From contig JBDLIA010000001.1 of the NCBI GenBank assembly GCA_039715185.1, positions 1-64,000 on the forward strand: a DNA stretch of 64,000 bases, in the 5' to 3' direction. This document shows positions 8,981 through 19,105 of the stretch, piece after piece (position 1 is the stretch's first letter; every line of letters starts with the position of its first letter). The stretch is from Gemmatimonadota bacterium (GTDB lineage Bacteria; Gemmatimonadota; Gemmatimonadetes; Longimicrobiales; RSA9). The position numbers were made by a program, and so were the translations under genes. Under the pieces are notes generated by a model. That model saw only the letters and a program-made list of their open reading frames with translations. It was not told where the DNA came from and did no database searches.

Positions 8981-11179
8981 ATGAGCACCGCGCCTGCCAC
9001 CGTCCCGGGCGGCGGGCTGGAGTCACTCCCCCCGCGCCTTCGAAAAGCCGTCGAGCCCGTCGCAGACCGGCTCGATGTGGACCTCGTCGCGCGCGCGTAC
9101 CGGTTCGCCGAGGGTGCTCACGGCGAGCAGAAGCGGGCCTCCGGCGAGGAGTACTCGGTACACCTCGTGGAGGTGGCCCGGATACTCGCCGATCTGCACC
9201 TGGACACGTCCACCGTCGCGGCCGCGCTGATACACGACGTGGTGGAGGACACGGGCGTAGGTATCGACGATATCCGCGCCGAGTTCGGGGACGACGTCGC
9301 GCTCATCGTCGACGGCGTCACCAAGATCGGCAAGGTGCGCTTTCGTACCAGTACCGAGCAGCAGGTGGAGAACTACCGCAAGCTGCTCCTGTCGATGGCG
9401 CAGGACGCGAGGGTCATCCTCGTAAAGCTGGCCGATCGCGTCCACAACATGCGTACGCTCGACCACCTGAAGGAGGAAAAGCGGCGCCGCATCGCGCTCG
9501 AAACCCGGGAGATCTACGCCCCGCTCGCGCACCGCCTGGGAATGGCGCAAATCAAGTGGGAGTTGGAGGACCTCTGCTTCAAGCACCTGGAGCCGGAGGC
9601 CTACGTGGACCTCGTCGGCAACGTGCGCGAGAAGCGCGCCGAGCGGGAGAAGCTCATCGAGCAGTTCCGGGTCCCCCTGGTCGAGGAGCTCGAGGAGGCG
9701 GGAATCCCGTGTGAGGTGTACGGGCGGCCGAAACACCTGTGGTCCATCCACCGCAAGATGCAGCAGCGGCAGGCCTCCTACGAGGAAATCTACGACCTCA
9801 TGGCGATCCGGGTCGTGACCGACAACGTCGCCAACTGCTATCACGCGCTGGGCATCATCCACAACCGCTGGACGCCTCTCCAGGAGCGCTTCCACGACTA
9901 CATCGCAACGCCCAAGTCGAACATGTATCGGTCACTTCACACGACCGTGTTCGGGTCGGGCGGGCGGCTCTATGAGATCCAGATCCGCACCGCCGAGATG
10001 CACCGCACGGCGGAGTACGGGATCGCCGCGCACTGGCGCTACAAGGAGGGGAGCGGCACCGGAAACGAGGTCGACGACACGCTGAGCTGGTTCAGGCAGG
10101 TTCTGGAGTGGCAGCAGGACACCCGCGAGCCGGAGGAGTTCATGGAGTTCCTCCGCATCGACCTGTTCCAGGATGAGATCTTCGTGTTCACGCCGCGCGG
10201 CGACGTGAAGCAGCTTCCCAAGGGCGCGACGCCCATCGACTTCGCCTTCGCGGTCCACACCGAGGTGGGGCTGCACTGTTCGGGCTCACGCGTGAACGGG
10301 CGCATCGCGCCGCTGTCCCGACGGTTGCGCAACGGAGATACGGTCGAGGTCCTGACGGACGCGAAGCAGAAACCTTCGCGCGACTGGCTCGGGTTCGTCA
10401 AGACGGCCCGGGCGCGCCAGAAGATCCGGCAGTGGATCAAGCAGGAGGAACTGGACTCCTCCGTGGCCCTCGGCAAGGAGATCTTCGAGCGCGAGCTCAA
10501 GAGGGCGCGCCGTTCGAAGCCGTCGGACGCCGAGTTCGCGGAGGCGGCGAAGGCCCTGTCGCTACCCACGGTGGACCACGTGCTCGCGGCGCTGGGCCGG
10601 GGAGAGTTGGGTATCGCCGCGATCATGCGCGAGCTCTTCGACGTGGAGGCGCCGCCGCGCCGCCCGCCCTCGGCGTTCGAGCGGCTCGTCGAGCGCGTCC
10701 GCAAATCCGGCAAGGGCGTGCGTATTCAGGGTCTCGAAAACCTGATGGTGCGCTACTCGCAATGCTGTCAGCCGGTGCCCGGGGACGAGGTGATCGGATT
10801 CATCACGCGGGGCCGGGGCATTTCCATCCACAGGACGGACTGTCCGAACGTTCTGCACCTGTCGCGCAACCCGGACCGGCGCGTCGAGATCGAGTGGAAG
10901 GCGGAGAGCGGGGATCGTTTCTTCGTACGCCTGGAGGTGGACGGGGACGACCGGCGCGGGTTGCTCTCGGACATCTCCAAGGCGATCACCGAGACCGGAA
11001 CGAACATCCAGTCCGCCGAAATCAAGGCGGTCGAGGGCGGTATGACCGGGTCCTTCGTCGTCGAGGTGCAGAACCTGGATCACCTCAAGAAGGTGATGCG
11101 GCGCATCCGCGCCGTGGAGGGAGTGCTGTCGGCCGAGCGACGCGAGCACTTCAACGAGGCCGACCTGGAGTCCGATTGA
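8981..11179 (+). CDS. rel: Bifunctional (p)ppGpp synthetase/hydrolase
   Basis: 732 residues, the usual length. Domain order: HD hydrolase (about residues 45-200) with YSVHLVEVARI, the HD pair at 85-86 followed by VVEDT, and ADRVHNMRTL; synthetase (about 235-350) with YDLMAIRVV, the ATP/GDP-contacting stretch ending SNMYRSLHTTV, and EIQIRT; TGS (about 390-450); a helical/zinc-finger region with CCQPVPGD; and a C-terminal ACT domain (about 650-715). The metal-binding hydrolase residues appear intact, so both making and degrading (p)ppGpp are expected. The 63 bp upstream hold no convincing promoter. The stop overlaps a TTG start of the aminotransferase, an unusual partner for this gene. Confidence 0.96.
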   Translation: MSTAPATVPGGGLESLPPRLRKAVEPVADRLDVDLVARAYRFAEGAHGEQKRASGEEYSVHLVEVARILADLHLDTSTVAAALIHDVVEDTGVGIDDIRAEFGDDVALIVDGVTKIGKVRFRTSTEQQVENYRKLLLSMAQDARVILVKLADRVHNMRTLDHLKEEKRRRIALETREIYAPLAHRLGMAQIKWELEDLCFKHLEPEAYVDLVGNVREKRAEREKLIEQFRVPLVEELEEAGIPCEVYGRPKHLWSIHRKMQQRQASYEEIYDLMAIRVVTDNVANCYHALGIIHNRWTPLQERFHDYIATPKSNMYRSLHTTVFGSGGRLYEIQIRTAEMHRTAEYGIAAHWRYKEGSGTGNEVDDTLSWFRQVLEWQQDTREPEEFMEFLRIDLFQDEIFVFTPRGDVKQLPKGATPIDFAFAVHTEVGLHCSGSRVNGRIAPLSRRLRNGDTVEVLTDAKQKPSRDWLGFVKTARARQKIRQWIKQEELDSSVALGKEIFERELKRARRSKPSDAEFAEAAKALSLPTVDHVLAALGRGELGIAAIMRELFDVEAPPRRPPSAFERLVERVRKSGKGVRIQGLENLMVRYSQCCQPVPGDEVIGFITRGRGISIHRTDCPNVLHLSRNPDRRVEIEWKAESGDRFFVRLEVDGDDRRGLLSDISKAITETGTNIQSAEIKAVEGGMTGSFVVEVQNLDHLKKVMRRIRAVEGVLSAERREHFNEADLESD

Positions 11180-12321
11180 GCGTTCCCTTCCTGGACCTGC
11201 GGGCTCAATACGGCGGCCTGCGCGAAGAGTTGGACGCCGCGGTGGCGCGCGTGGTGCACGACCAACGCTTCATCCTCGGCCCGGAGGTTGAGGGGCTGGA
11301 GGAGGAGGTGGCCGCCTATCTGGGAGTCCCTCGTGCGGTGGGCTGCGCGAGCGGAACCGACGCCCTGCTGCTCTCCCTGCGCGCCCTGGGGCTGGAGCCG
11401 GGGGCCGAAGTGGTGGTGCCGGCGTTCACCTTCTTCGCGACCGCGGGCGCCGTGTGGAACGCAGGCCTGAAGCCGGTCTTCGCGGACGTGGACGAAGACA
11501 GCCTCAACCTCACCGCGGCTTCCATGGAGGCGGTGCTCACGGAGCGCACGCGAGCCGTCATCGTCGTCCACCTCTACGGACGAATGGCGGACATGGACCC
11601 CATCCTGGCGCTGTGCCGGGAGCGGGGGATCGCCGTGATCGAGGACGCCGCGCAGGCGTTCGGGGCCCGCGGCGCAGTCGGGACCCGGTACGAGAGCGCG
11701 GGGACGGTGGGCGATATCGGCTGCCTGTCGTTCTTTCCGACCAAGATCCTGGGGTGCTACGGGGACGCCGGCATGGTCGTTACCTCCGATGACCTTCTCG
11801 CTGAGCGTGTGGCCAAGCTGAGGGTCCACGGCGGACGGCAGATGTACCACCACGAAATGGTGGGCACCAACTCCAGATTGGACGCGCTCCAGGCGGCGGT
11901 CCTGCGCACCAAGCTGCCCCGAGTGGACCGTTGGATAGAGCAGCGTGCCGCCGTGGCCGACCGCTACATGGAGGCGCTCGCGGAGGCCCCCGTGACGTTG
12001 CCGCCGCCCCCGCCGTCCATGGGCGGACGCGACGTGCACAACGTGTTCACGGTGAAGGTCGAGGAGCGCGACTCGGTGCGGGCCGGGCTCGAGGCGCGCG
12101 GAGTAGCCAGTCAGGTGTACTACCCGGTACCGCTGCACCTGCAGGCGTGCTTCGCCTCGCTCGGCTACGGGCCGGGGGTCTTTCCCGTGAGCGAGCGGGC
12201 CGCCGAGTTGGTACTGAGCTTGCCCATCTATCCGGAGATGCCCGTCACCGACGTGGATGCGGTGGTGACGGCGCTGTTGGACGCGGCCGTGCCAACGAGC
12301 GGCGCGCAACACCACAGGTAG
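11176..12321 (+). CDS. DegT/DnrJ/EryC1/StrS-family sugar aminotransferase
   Basis: 381 residues from TTG 11176, overlapping the rel stop (TTGA). The opening VPFLDLRAQY is the family's typical N-terminus, and only this start includes it. PLP-binding features are GCASGTDALLLSLRAL, EDAAQAFGA and the Schiff-base lysine K190 in FFPTKILGCYGDAG. Later motifs such as GTNSRLDALQAAVLRTKL match sugar aminotransferases. It converts a keto-deoxy nucleotide sugar to an amino sugar using glutamate. It lies 10 bp before ugd, so it likely supplies an amino sugar for the surface glycan. The substrate is unknown. Confidence 0.9.
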   Translation: MSVPFLDLRAQYGGLREELDAAVARVVHDQRFILGPEVEGLEEEVAAYLGVPRAVGCASGTDALLLSLRALGLEPGAEVVVPAFTFFATAGAVWNAGLKPVFADVDEDSLNLTAASMEAVLTERTRAVIVVHLYGRMADMDPILALCRERGIAVIEDAAQAFGARGAVGTRYESAGTVGDIGCLSFFPTKILGCYGDAGMVVTSDDLLAERVAKLRVHGGRQMYHHEMVGTNSRLDALQAAVLRTKLPRVDRWIEQRAAVADRYMEALAEAPVTLPPPPPSMGGRDVHNVFTVKVEERDSVRAGLEARGVASQVYYPVPLHLQACFASLGYGPGVFPVSERAAELVLSLPIYPEMPVTDVDAVVTALLDAAVPTSGAQHHR

Positions 12322-12331
12322 CGATACGCGC

Positions 12332-13666
12332 ATGGACATTACGGTCATCGGCACCGGATACGTGGGATTGGTCGTAGCGACCTGTTTCGCCGAGTCGGGC
12401 AACGAAGTCACGGGCGCCGACCTCGACGAAAACAAGATCGGTCTGCTTCGGCGAGGGCAGTCTCCCATCTACGAGCCGGGCCTCGAGCCTTTGCTGCAGC
12501 GCAATCTGGACCAGGGGCGGCTCCGTTTCACGACCGACGTAGCAGCCGCTGTCCGGCAGGCCGACGTCGTCGTGATCGCCGTCGGCACCCCTCCTGACGA
12601 GGACGGCAGCGCCGATGTGACCCACGTCCTGGACGTCGCGCGCACGATAGGCGCGCACATGGACCGGGAGAAGGTCGTGGTCACCAAGAGCACGATTCCC
12701 GTAGGGACCTCGGATCGCGTGCGCGATACGATTGCGGCGCTGTCGCCACACCCGGTGCACGTGGCCTTCAACCCTGAATTCCTGAAGGAGGGCAGCGCCG
12801 TCTCGGATTTCATGAAGCCGAGCCGCGTGATCATCGGGACCGATTCGGAGAAGGCGAGGGATGTTCTGGAGGACCTGCACGAGCCGTTCGTGCGCAGCGG
12901 CAACCCCATCCTGCACATGGACGTTCGGTCCGCGGAGATCACCAAGTACGCCGCCAACGCCATGCTGGCGACGCGTATCTCGTTCATGAACACCGTCGCT
13001 CGGCTCTGCGACGCGGTCGGCGCCGACGTATCGCACGTGCGCAAGGGCATGGGGTCGGACGACAGGATAGGGCCGCGCTTCCTGTTTCCCGGCGTCGGCT
13101 ATGGGGGTAGCTGTTTCCCGAAGGACGTGAAGGCGCTGGCCGCGTCTCTTCGCAAGAACGGCGTCGACTCGGCCATCCTGGACTCGGTCGAGCAGGTGAA
13201 CGAGGGGCAAAAGCGGCTGCTGCTGGACATCGTCGACGAACTGTTCCCGGAGGGTCTGGCGGGCTGCTCGGCGGCGGTGTGGGGGCTCAGCTTCAAGCCG
13301 GGCACCGACGACGTGCGTGAGGCGCCTTCGCTGGTCCTCATCGAAGGGCTTTTGGCCCGCGGCGGAGAGGTCCGCGTGCACGACTTCCAGGCCTTGGAGG
13401 AGGTCCGCCGACTCCTCGGCGACAGGGTGACGTACTGGGAACACAACTACGACGCGCTGGACGGGGCGGATCTTCTTGCGGTGGTGACCGAGTGGCAGCC
13501 CTACCGCCGTCCCGACTTCGAGCGCATGCGGACCGCCATGCGCCGCCCTCTCGTGCTGGACGGTCGCAACCTCTACGAGCCGGATCGGATCCGGGCTCAC
13601 GGGTTCGAATATCGCGGCGTGGGTCGGGGTTCGGCGCCGACTCGCGCGACGGCGCCAGCGGGGTAG
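12332..13666 (+). CDS. ugd: UDP-glucose 6-dehydrogenase
   Basis: 444 residues. The N-terminal NAD-binding fold reads ITVIGTGYVGLVVATCFAES. The active-site cysteine is C261 in YGGSCFPKDVKAL, with the helper lysine in the same motif. The C-terminal UDP-binding domain contains AVWGLSFKPGTDDVREAPS. It oxidises UDP-glucose twice to UDP-glucuronate. It converges with the minus-strand UDP-glucuronate decarboxylase gene, leaving a 21-bp gap (13667-13687). Its product is the expected substrate of both minus-strand enzymes, so the three genes form a compact UDP-sugar module. Confidence 0.96.
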   Translation: MDITVIGTGYVGLVVATCFAESGNEVTGADLDENKIGLLRRGQSPIYEPGLEPLLQRNLDQGRLRFTTDVAAAVRQADVVVIAVGTPPDEDGSADVTHVLDVARTIGAHMDREKVVVTKSTIPVGTSDRVRDTIAALSPHPVHVAFNPEFLKEGSAVSDFMKPSRVIIGTDSEKARDVLEDLHEPFVRSGNPILHMDVRSAEITKYAANAMLATRISFMNTVARLCDAVGADVSHVRKGMGSDDRIGPRFLFPGVGYGGSCFPKDVKALAASLRKNGVDSAILDSVEQVNEGQKRLLLDIVDELFPEGLAGCSAAVWGLSFKPGTDDVREAPSLVLIEGLLARGGEVRVHDFQALEEVRRLLGDRVTYWEHNYDALDGADLLAVVTEWQPYRRPDFERMRTAMRRPLVLDGRNLYEPDRIRAHGFEYRGVGRGSAPTRATAPAG

Positions 13667-13687
13667 CACAGGAGGCAGCCGCGCCGC

Positions 13688-14644
13688 CTACAGCGTGCGC
13701 GCCTTTGCGTCCTCTTCGCGCACGAGGTCCCTGAGGTAGGGAATCGTGCGCTCGAGACCCTCGCGCAGGGATACGCGCGGTTCCCAGCCAAGCAGCTCTC
13801 GGGCACGTGAGATGTCCGGCTGCCGGACCCTGGGATCGTCTTCCGGCAACGGGAGCCTGCTGATGGTCCCGCCGCCCACGAGCGCCGTCACCATGTGGGC
13901 CAGTTCCAGCACCGAGCACTCCGCCGGGTTGCCGATGTTGACCGGCTCGTGGTGCTCGGACATGAAGAGGCGGTAGAGACCCTCCACCTCGTCCTCCACA
14001 TAGCAGAACGAGCGCGTCTGCGAGCCGTCTCCGTACACGCTCAAGGGTTCGCCGCGCAGAGCCTGCACGATGAAGTTGGACACGACGCGGCCGTCGCCGG
14101 GTCTCATGCGTGGGCCGTAGGTGTTGAAGATGCGAGCGATCCTGGTGTCCACGCCGTGCGCCCGGTGGTACGCCATCGTCATGGCTTCGGCGAAGCGCTT
14201 TGCCTCGTCGTACACGCCGCGCGGTCCGACCGGGTTGACGTTGCCCCAGTACGACTCGGGCTGAGGATGCACCTCGGGGTCGCCGTAGACCTCCGAGGTG
14301 GAGGCCAGCAGGTAGCGGGCGCCCGCCTTTTTTGCCAGACCGAGCGTGTTGTGCGTACCCAGGCTCCCCACCTTCAGCGTTTGGATGGGGAGCTCGAGGT
14401 AATCCACGGGACTGGCCGGGCTCGCGAAGTGGAGTACTCCCTGGATCGTCGACCGTACGTCCATGTAGGTCGTCACGTCGTGATGGACGAGGCGGAAGCG
14501 CGGCTCGTTGGAGAGGTGGGCCAGGTTGCGCTCGGTGCCCGTGATGAGGTTGTCCACACCGATCACTTCATGGCCGCCGGCCAGGAAGCGGTCGCACAGG
14601 TGGGATCCGAGGAAGCCCGCGACTCCCGTGATCAGGACGCGCAC
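13688..14644 (-). CDS. uxs: UDP-glucuronate decarboxylase (UDP-xylose synthase)
   Basis: 318 residues from GTG 14644, which begins [20 protein letters not shown]; the frame continues upstream without family similarity. Diagnostic UXS motifs are present: [40 protein letters not shown] followed by [16 protein letters not shown] (YxxxK catalytic pair), and [11 protein letters not shown]. It oxidises and decarboxylates UDP-glucuronate to UDP-xylose with NAD recycled. It lies 25 bp downstream of the 4-epimerase gene on the same strand and is convergent with ugd. A dTDP-glucose dehydratase function is less likely given the motifs. Confidence 0.92.
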   Translation of the reverse strand: MRVLITGVAGFLGSHLCDRFLAGGHEVIGVDNLITGTERNLAHLSNEPRFRLVHHDVTTYMDVRSTIQGVLHFASPASPVDYLELPIQTLKVGSLGTHNTLGLAKKAGARYLLASTSEVYGDPEVHPQPESYWGNVNPVGPRGVYDEAKRFAEAMTMAYHRAHGVDTRIARIFNTYGPRMRPGDGRVVSNFIVQALRGEPLSVYGDGSQTRSFCYVEDEVEGLYRLFMSEHHEPVNIGNPAECSVLELAHMVTALVGGGTISRLPLPEDDPRVRQPDISRARELLGWEPRVSLREGLERTIPYLRDLVREEDAKARTL

Positions 14645-14669
14645 GAGCGCCCGGCTATCGAAGCTGCGA

Positions 14670-15647
14670 TCACGGCTGCGCCGGCCGGCGCTCGCGCAGC
14701 CACTCCACCATCCGTGGCACGCCCTCTTCCACGCCCACGCGCGGAGCGTAGCCCAGCAGCCGGGCGGCCTTGTCGATGTCGGCGTGCGTGCGCCGGACGT
14801 CGCCCGGCTGGGCGTCCAAGCGCGAGATGGAGGGGGCCGCACCCACGGCTTCCCCGATGAGCTCTATGAGTCGCGACAGGGACGTGGTGCGGTTGCCGCC
14901 CAGGTTTAAGATGTCGAACCCGGCTTGCGCCGCCTCCGTGTAGTCCAGGGCGGCCACCGTACCGGCGACGATGTCCCCGACCCAGGTGTAGTCGCGCGCG
15001 CTGGAGCCGTCGCCGAACACCGGGATCGGCTCACCGCGGAGCATGAGCTCGGCGAACTTGCGAATGGCCAGATCCGGGCGTTGCCGGGGGCCGTACACGG
15101 TAAAATAGCGCAGCGCGAGGACGGACCCGCCGTGGAGGTGCTGGTGCGCGTGACACAGGAGTTCGCCGCCGCGCTTGGTGGCCGCGTACGGGGAGATCGG
15201 GCGTTCTACGGGGTCGTCCTCGGAGAAAGGAACCTTGCCGTTGTCGCCGTAAACGGAGGACGACGAGCCGAACACGATGCGCCCCACTCCGCGCTCGCGG
15301 GCCGCCTCCAGAATCGCCTGGGTACCGAGCAGATTGGCTCGGGCGTACTCAAAGGGGTGGGCGATGGACGGCCGTACGCCGGCCTTCGCGGCCAGGTGGA
15401 CGACGGCATCGAACGATTCGGGCCCCAGCGCCCGGTCGAGCGCCTCCGAATCGGCGCAGTCCACCTCCAGCAGCGAGAACGAGGAGTGGCCGCGGGCTCG
15501 TTCCAGATTGGCGCGCTTTTCGGCCGGCGAGTAGAAGGGGTCGAAGTTGTCGACGCCTACCACGCTGTCGCCGCGCTCCAGAAGCTCTTCGGCAAGATGA
15601 CTACCGACGAACCCGGCCGCCCCGGTGAGGAGAATCCGCGCACCCAT
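14670..15647 (-). CDS. NAD-dependent epimerase, probable UDP-glucuronate 4-epimerase
   Basis: 325 residues from ATG 15647 ([20 protein letters not shown]). The segment [20 protein letters not shown] and [20 protein letters not shown] are typical of UDP-glucuronate/UDP-glucose 4-epimerases of the GAE/WbpP-like group. The catalytic pair is in [11 protein letters not shown] (YxxxK), preceded by [14 protein letters not shown]. The likely reaction is UDP-glucuronate to UDP-galacturonate. First gene of a two-gene minus-strand operon with uxs, divergent from the PHP phosphatase gene at 15764 across a 116-bp region. A general UDP-hexose epimerase remains possible. Confidence 0.85.
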   Translation of the reverse strand: MGARILLTGAAGFVGSHLAEELLERGDSVVGVDNFDPFYSPAEKRANLERARGHSSFSLLEVDCADSEALDRALGPESFDAVVHLAAKAGVRPSIAHPFEYARANLLGTQAILEAARERGVGRIVFGSSSSVYGDNGKVPFSEDDPVERPISPYAATKRGGELLCHAHQHLHGGSVLALRYFTVYGPRQRPDLAIRKFAELMLRGEPIPVFGDGSSARDYTWVGDIVAGTVAALDYTEAAQAGFDILNLGGNRTTSLSRLIELIGEAVGAAPSISRLDAQPGDVRRTHADIDKAARLLGYAPRVGVEEGVPRMVEWLRERRPAQP

Positions 15648-15763
15648 GGCGCCGGGAATAGCGCGATCCACCCCCGCGGCGCAAGCCGCCCTGGCGTCCT
15701 CGAGGCGTCGACGGCAGCTTCGACGCCCATGAATCTCCTCGACAACAACGGCGGCCGGCACGG

Positions 15764-16543
15764 GTGATCGACATCCACGCGCACCTCATGCCCGCGGTGG
15801 ATGACGGGGCGGTCGACGACGACCAGGCCGCCGCCGCCCTGGCGCGGCTGCGCGCCGACGGTTTCATCGCGGTGACCGCGACCCCTCATCTCGACGCGTC
15901 CCTGGCGGCTCAACCAGCCGCCTGGGAAGCTCGGCTCGCGACCTTCGACCGGGCCTGGCAGCGACTCGGGGAAATCGCCAGCGAGGCCGCGCCCGGTCTG
16001 GAGCTGTACCGCGGCGTCGAGCTGATGCTGGATACGCCCGAGCCGGATGCATCGGACGGGCGCCTCCGGCTGGACGGCGGCGCCGCGTTGCTGATCGAGT
16101 TTCCCAGGCTCGGCGTGCCCCCGAGCATGCCGGCGGCGCTCGACGGGCTAGGCGCGCGCGGGCTGCGTCCGGTGATCGCCCACCCGGAGCGCTACGACGT
16201 GTCGCTGGCGGGAGGCGCCGAGCGCTGGCGGGCCACGGGCGCGGCGCTGGCGGTCAACGGTCGCGCGCTCCTCGGTCACTACGGCAGCGCGGCTCGGGCG
16301 GCCGCCCTAACGCTTTTCGAGCGGGGCCTGGTCGACCTGGTGGCGACCGACTACCACGCCCGCGGCGAGACGGGCGCGCCCGAAGTGCGCGAGCTCCTGG
16401 AGCGGGCGGCGGGCGCGGAGGTAGCCCACCTCCTGGTGAACGAGAACCCGCGGCTTCTGCTGGCCGGAGAGGCGCCCCTGCGGGTACCGCCTGTCCGCTT
16501 GCGCGGAGGTCTGCTGAGGCGACTGCGCGGGTTGTTCGACTAG
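15764..16543 (+). CDS. CpsB/YwqE-type tyrosine-protein phosphatase (PHP domain)
   Basis: 259 residues from GTG 15764. The start [19 protein letters not shown] is the metal-binding DIHxHxLP..DDG signature of CpsB/CapC/YwqE phosphatases, followed by [27 protein letters not shown] and [10 protein letters not shown], which supply further metal ligands. These manganese-dependent enzymes dephosphorylate the tyrosine-rich tail of bacterial tyrosine kinases that control capsule export and chain length. The matching kinase/Wzc is not in the window; it may lie left of it. Its position among UDP-sugar genes supports a polysaccharide-control role. Confidence 0.85.
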   Translation: MIDIHAHLMPAVDDGAVDDDQAAAALARLRADGFIAVTATPHLDASLAAQPAAWEARLATFDRAWQRLGEIASEAAPGLELYRGVELMLDTPEPDASDGRLRLDGGAALLIEFPRLGVPPSMPAALDGLGARGLRPVIAHPERYDVSLAGGAERWRATGAALAVNGRALLGHYGSAARAAALTLFERGLVDLVATDYHARGETGAPEVRELLERAAGAEVAHLLVNENPRLLLAGEAPLRVPPVRLRGGLLRRLRGLFD

Positions 16544-16592
16544 CGCCGGTGGGCCGCAACCCAGGCGAGGGGTAGGGGTATCCGAGTCCGCG

Positions 16593-18590
16593 ATGGCGAC
16601 CTTCGATCTACAACTCCCGTTTTCCCTGAGCGGGGATCAGCCTCAGGCGATCGAGCAGCTGGTCCGCGGCTTGAGGACCGGCGACGGGCGCCAAACGCTG
16701 CTCGGTGTCACCGGCTCGGGCAAGACCGTGACGATGGCCTCGGCGATCGCGGAGTTCGGCAGGCCCACGCTGGTCATGAGCCACAACAAGACGCTCGCCG
16801 CCCAGTTGTACGGGGAGCTGCGCCAGTTCTTTCCGCGCAACGCGGTCGAGTACTTCATCTCCTACTACGACTACTACCAGCCCGAAGCGTACGTACCGAC
16901 GACGGACACCTACATCGAGAAGGACTCGTCCATCAATCCGGACATCGAGAAGCTGAGGCTGCGCACCACGTCTTCGCTCATGGAGCGGGAGGACGTGGTG
17001 GTGGTGGCGAGCATCTCGTGCATCTACGGTCTCGGCGACCCGGCGACCTACAGGTCGCTGATGTTGACGCTGGACGTCGGCCAGGAGATCGGGCGAAGGG
17101 GGATCCTCGAGGGCCTCGTCAGGATCCAGTACGCGCGCAACGACATAGACTTCCAGCGTGGCACCTTCCGCGTGCGCGGGGACGTGGTGGAGATCTTCCC
17201 GGCGTACGAGGAGCAGGCCGTTCGGGTGGAGCTCTGGGGCGAGGAGATCGAGCGCATTTCGCGCTTCGACCCGCTCACCGGTGACGTGATCACGAGGCTG
17301 CCGCGCGCGGCCATCTACCCGGCCACACACTTCGTGACCGACAGGTCCCGTGTGGAGGTTGCGGTGGAGCGCATCCGCGCGGAACTGGAAGAGCGCCTGC
17401 TCGAGCTGCGCGGGAGCGACCGCCTGCTGGAGGCACAGCGGCTGGAGCAGCGCACCAACTTCGACGTGGAGATGCTGCTCGAGATCGGCACGTGCGCGGG
17501 GGTGGAGAACTACTCGCGGCACCTCACGGGCAGGGAGGAAGGCGAGCGGCCGGCCTGCCTGTTCGACTACTTCCCGGACGACATGCTGGTCATCGTCGAC
17601 GAGTCGCACCAGTCGATCCCGCAGATCCGGGGCATGTTCAACGGGGATCGATCGCGCAAGCAGACGTTGGTGGATTTCGGGTTCCGGCTGCCCAGCGCGC
17701 TGGACAACCGGCCGCTGCACTTCCAGGAGTGGGAGGAGCTGGTCCCGCGCGCCGTGTTCGTGTCCGCAACGCCGGGGGACTACGAGCTGGCGGCGTCCGA
17801 GGGTGTGGTGGTCGAGCAGCTCATACGGCCGACCGGGCTGCTGGATCCGGAGATCGACGTACGCCCGGTGCGCGGCCAGATCGACGACCTGCTCGGCGAG
17901 ATCAGGACGCGCGAGGATCGCGGCGAGCGCGTGCTCGTGACCACACTGACCAAGCGCATGGCCGAGGATCTGACCGACTACCTCCAGCAGGTGGGTGTGC
18001 GCGTGCGCTACATGCACTCGGAGGTGGACGCGATCGAGCGCATCGAGATCATCCGCGACCTCAGGCTCGGGCGCTTCGATGTCCTGGTCGGAATAAACCT
18101 GTTGCGGGAGGGCCTGGACCTGCCCGAGGTGTCGCTGGTGGCGATCCTGGACGCGGACAAGGAAGGCTTCCTGCGCGACGCCCGCTCGCTGATCCAGACC
18201 GTCGGTCGCGCCGCCCGCAACGAGGGCGGGACGGCGATCATGTACGCGGACCGGGTCACCCGCTCGATGCGGCAATGCATCGAGGAGACGGATCGACGCC
18301 GGGAGGTGCAGGCGGTCTACAACGCCGAGCACGGGATCGTCCCGCAGACGATCCGCAAGAGCGTTGAGGAGACCTTGCTGGCCACGCGCGTGGCCGACGC
18401 CAGGGGGCTCGGGGGCTCGGGTCAGCAGGTGGCCGAGGCGGCGACGACGTACGCCGACGAGGCCAACCTGGAGGAGTGGGCCAAGATCCTCGAGGCCGAG
18501 ATGCGCGAAGCCTCCGAGGCGCTCAACTTCGAGCGCGCCGCCAAGCTCCGAGACCAGCTGGTGGAGGTCCAGGCCAAGCTCGCTTCGTGA
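16593..18590 (+). CDS. uvrB: Excinuclease ABC subunit B
   Basis: 665 residues, standard length. Walker A is [12 protein letters not shown]. The damage-probing beta-hairpin follows [20 protein letters not shown]. Walker B is [12 protein letters not shown]. Helicase motifs V and VI are in [15 protein letters not shown] and QTVGRAARN, and the C-terminal UVR domain that contacts UvrC is near residues 625-660. It loads at DNA lesions with UvrA and recruits UvrC. A purine-rich stretch (GAGGGGTAGGGG, about 16567-16578) precedes the ATG. Its stop overlaps the tsaE start. Confidence 0.98.
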   Translation: MATFDLQLPFSLSGDQPQAIEQLVRGLRTGDGRQTLLGVTGSGKTVTMASAIAEFGRPTLVMSHNKTLAAQLYGELRQFFPRNAVEYFISYYDYYQPEAYVPTTDTYIEKDSSINPDIEKLRLRTTSSLMEREDVVVVASISCIYGLGDPATYRSLMLTLDVGQEIGRRGILEGLVRIQYARNDIDFQRGTFRVRGDVVEIFPAYEEQAVRVELWGEEIERISRFDPLTGDVITRLPRAAIYPATHFVTDRSRVEVAVERIRAELEERLLELRGSDRLLEAQRLEQRTNFDVEMLLEIGTCAGVENYSRHLTGREEGERPACLFDYFPDDMLVIVDESHQSIPQIRGMFNGDRSRKQTLVDFGFRLPSALDNRPLHFQEWEELVPRAVFVSATPGDYELAASEGVVVEQLIRPTGLLDPEIDVRPVRGQIDDLLGEIRTREDRGERVLVTTLTKRMAEDLTDYLQQVGVRVRYMHSEVDAIERIEIIRDLRLGRFDVLVGINLLREGLDLPEVSLVAILDADKEGFLRDARSLIQTVGRAARNEGGTAIMYADRVTRSMRQCIEETDRRREVQAVYNAEHGIVPQTIRKSVEETLLATRVADARGLGGSGQQVAEAATTYADEANLEEWAKILEAEMREASEALNFERAAKLRDQLVEVQAKLAS

Positions 18591-19105
18591 GCGAGGGCAA
18601 GGCCGATGTCCTGGACGCGGTCGTCGACCAGGCGACCCTGGAGGCCTGGGCGGCCGAGGTGGGGCGGCTGGCGCACCGACCCCTGACCGTCTGCCTGCAC
18701 GGCCCGCTCGGTGCCGGCAAGTCGGTCGTGGCCAGGGCTGTCGCGCGAGGCGCCGGGGTGCGTGGGGCCATGCCTTCCCCCACCTTCAATCTGCGCTTCT
18801 CCTACCGCCTTCCGGGCGGCGGATACCTGCTGCACATCGACCTGTATCGCCTCTCCCCCAGCGAGATCTGGGATGTCGGCTGGGAGGACGTCGGCGCGGC
18901 GGGTATCGTGGCCCTCGTCGAGTGGGCCGAGCGGGCCCGCCGGCTGCTTCCGGAGGACCGCTGGGACGTCCGGTTGAGCCCCGTTCAGGGGCTCGCTGCG
19001 CGCCGCAGGCTCGAGGTAAGGCGGCTCGGCGACGCTCCCCCGATCCCGAGCCTGCCCGTGGCGGAGCGGCACGCGGCCGGAAGCGGGGCTAGCGGCGGAG
19101 CCTGA
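18587..19105 (+). CDS. tsaE: tRNA threonylcarbamoyladenosine biosynthesis ATPase TsaE
   Basis: 172 residues from GTG 18587, overlapping the uvrB stop by 4 bp. Walker A is [25 protein letters not shown] and HIDLYRL are the conserved TsaE motifs, and VEWAERA is the Walker-B-like region. TsaE is the ATPase of the TsaB-TsaD-TsaE complex that completes t6A37 in ANN-decoding tRNAs. TsaB is encoded nearby at 20862 with a minus-strand gene in between. The last 17 bp overlap the 3' end of the convergent Wzi-like gene. The C-terminal 25 residues (after RRLEVRRLG) look unconserved. Confidence 0.93.
   Translation: MSEGKADVLDAVVDQATLEAWAAEVGRLAHRPLTVCLHGPLGAGKSVVARAVARGAGVRGAMPSPTFNLRFSYRLPGGGYLLHIDLYRLSPSEIWDVGWEDVGAAGIVALVEWAERARRLLPEDRWDVRLSPVQGLAARRRLEVRRLGDAPPIPSLPVAERHAAGSGASGGA

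Noticed and set aside
8946-8981. Leaderless promoter TAGCTT just before rel
   Set aside because: No acceptable -35 at 16-18 bp; TAGAGT in that position is far from consensus.
16608-18332. Long open frame antisense to uvrB
   Set aside because: Shadow of a clearly assigned gene; no conserved motif or start context.
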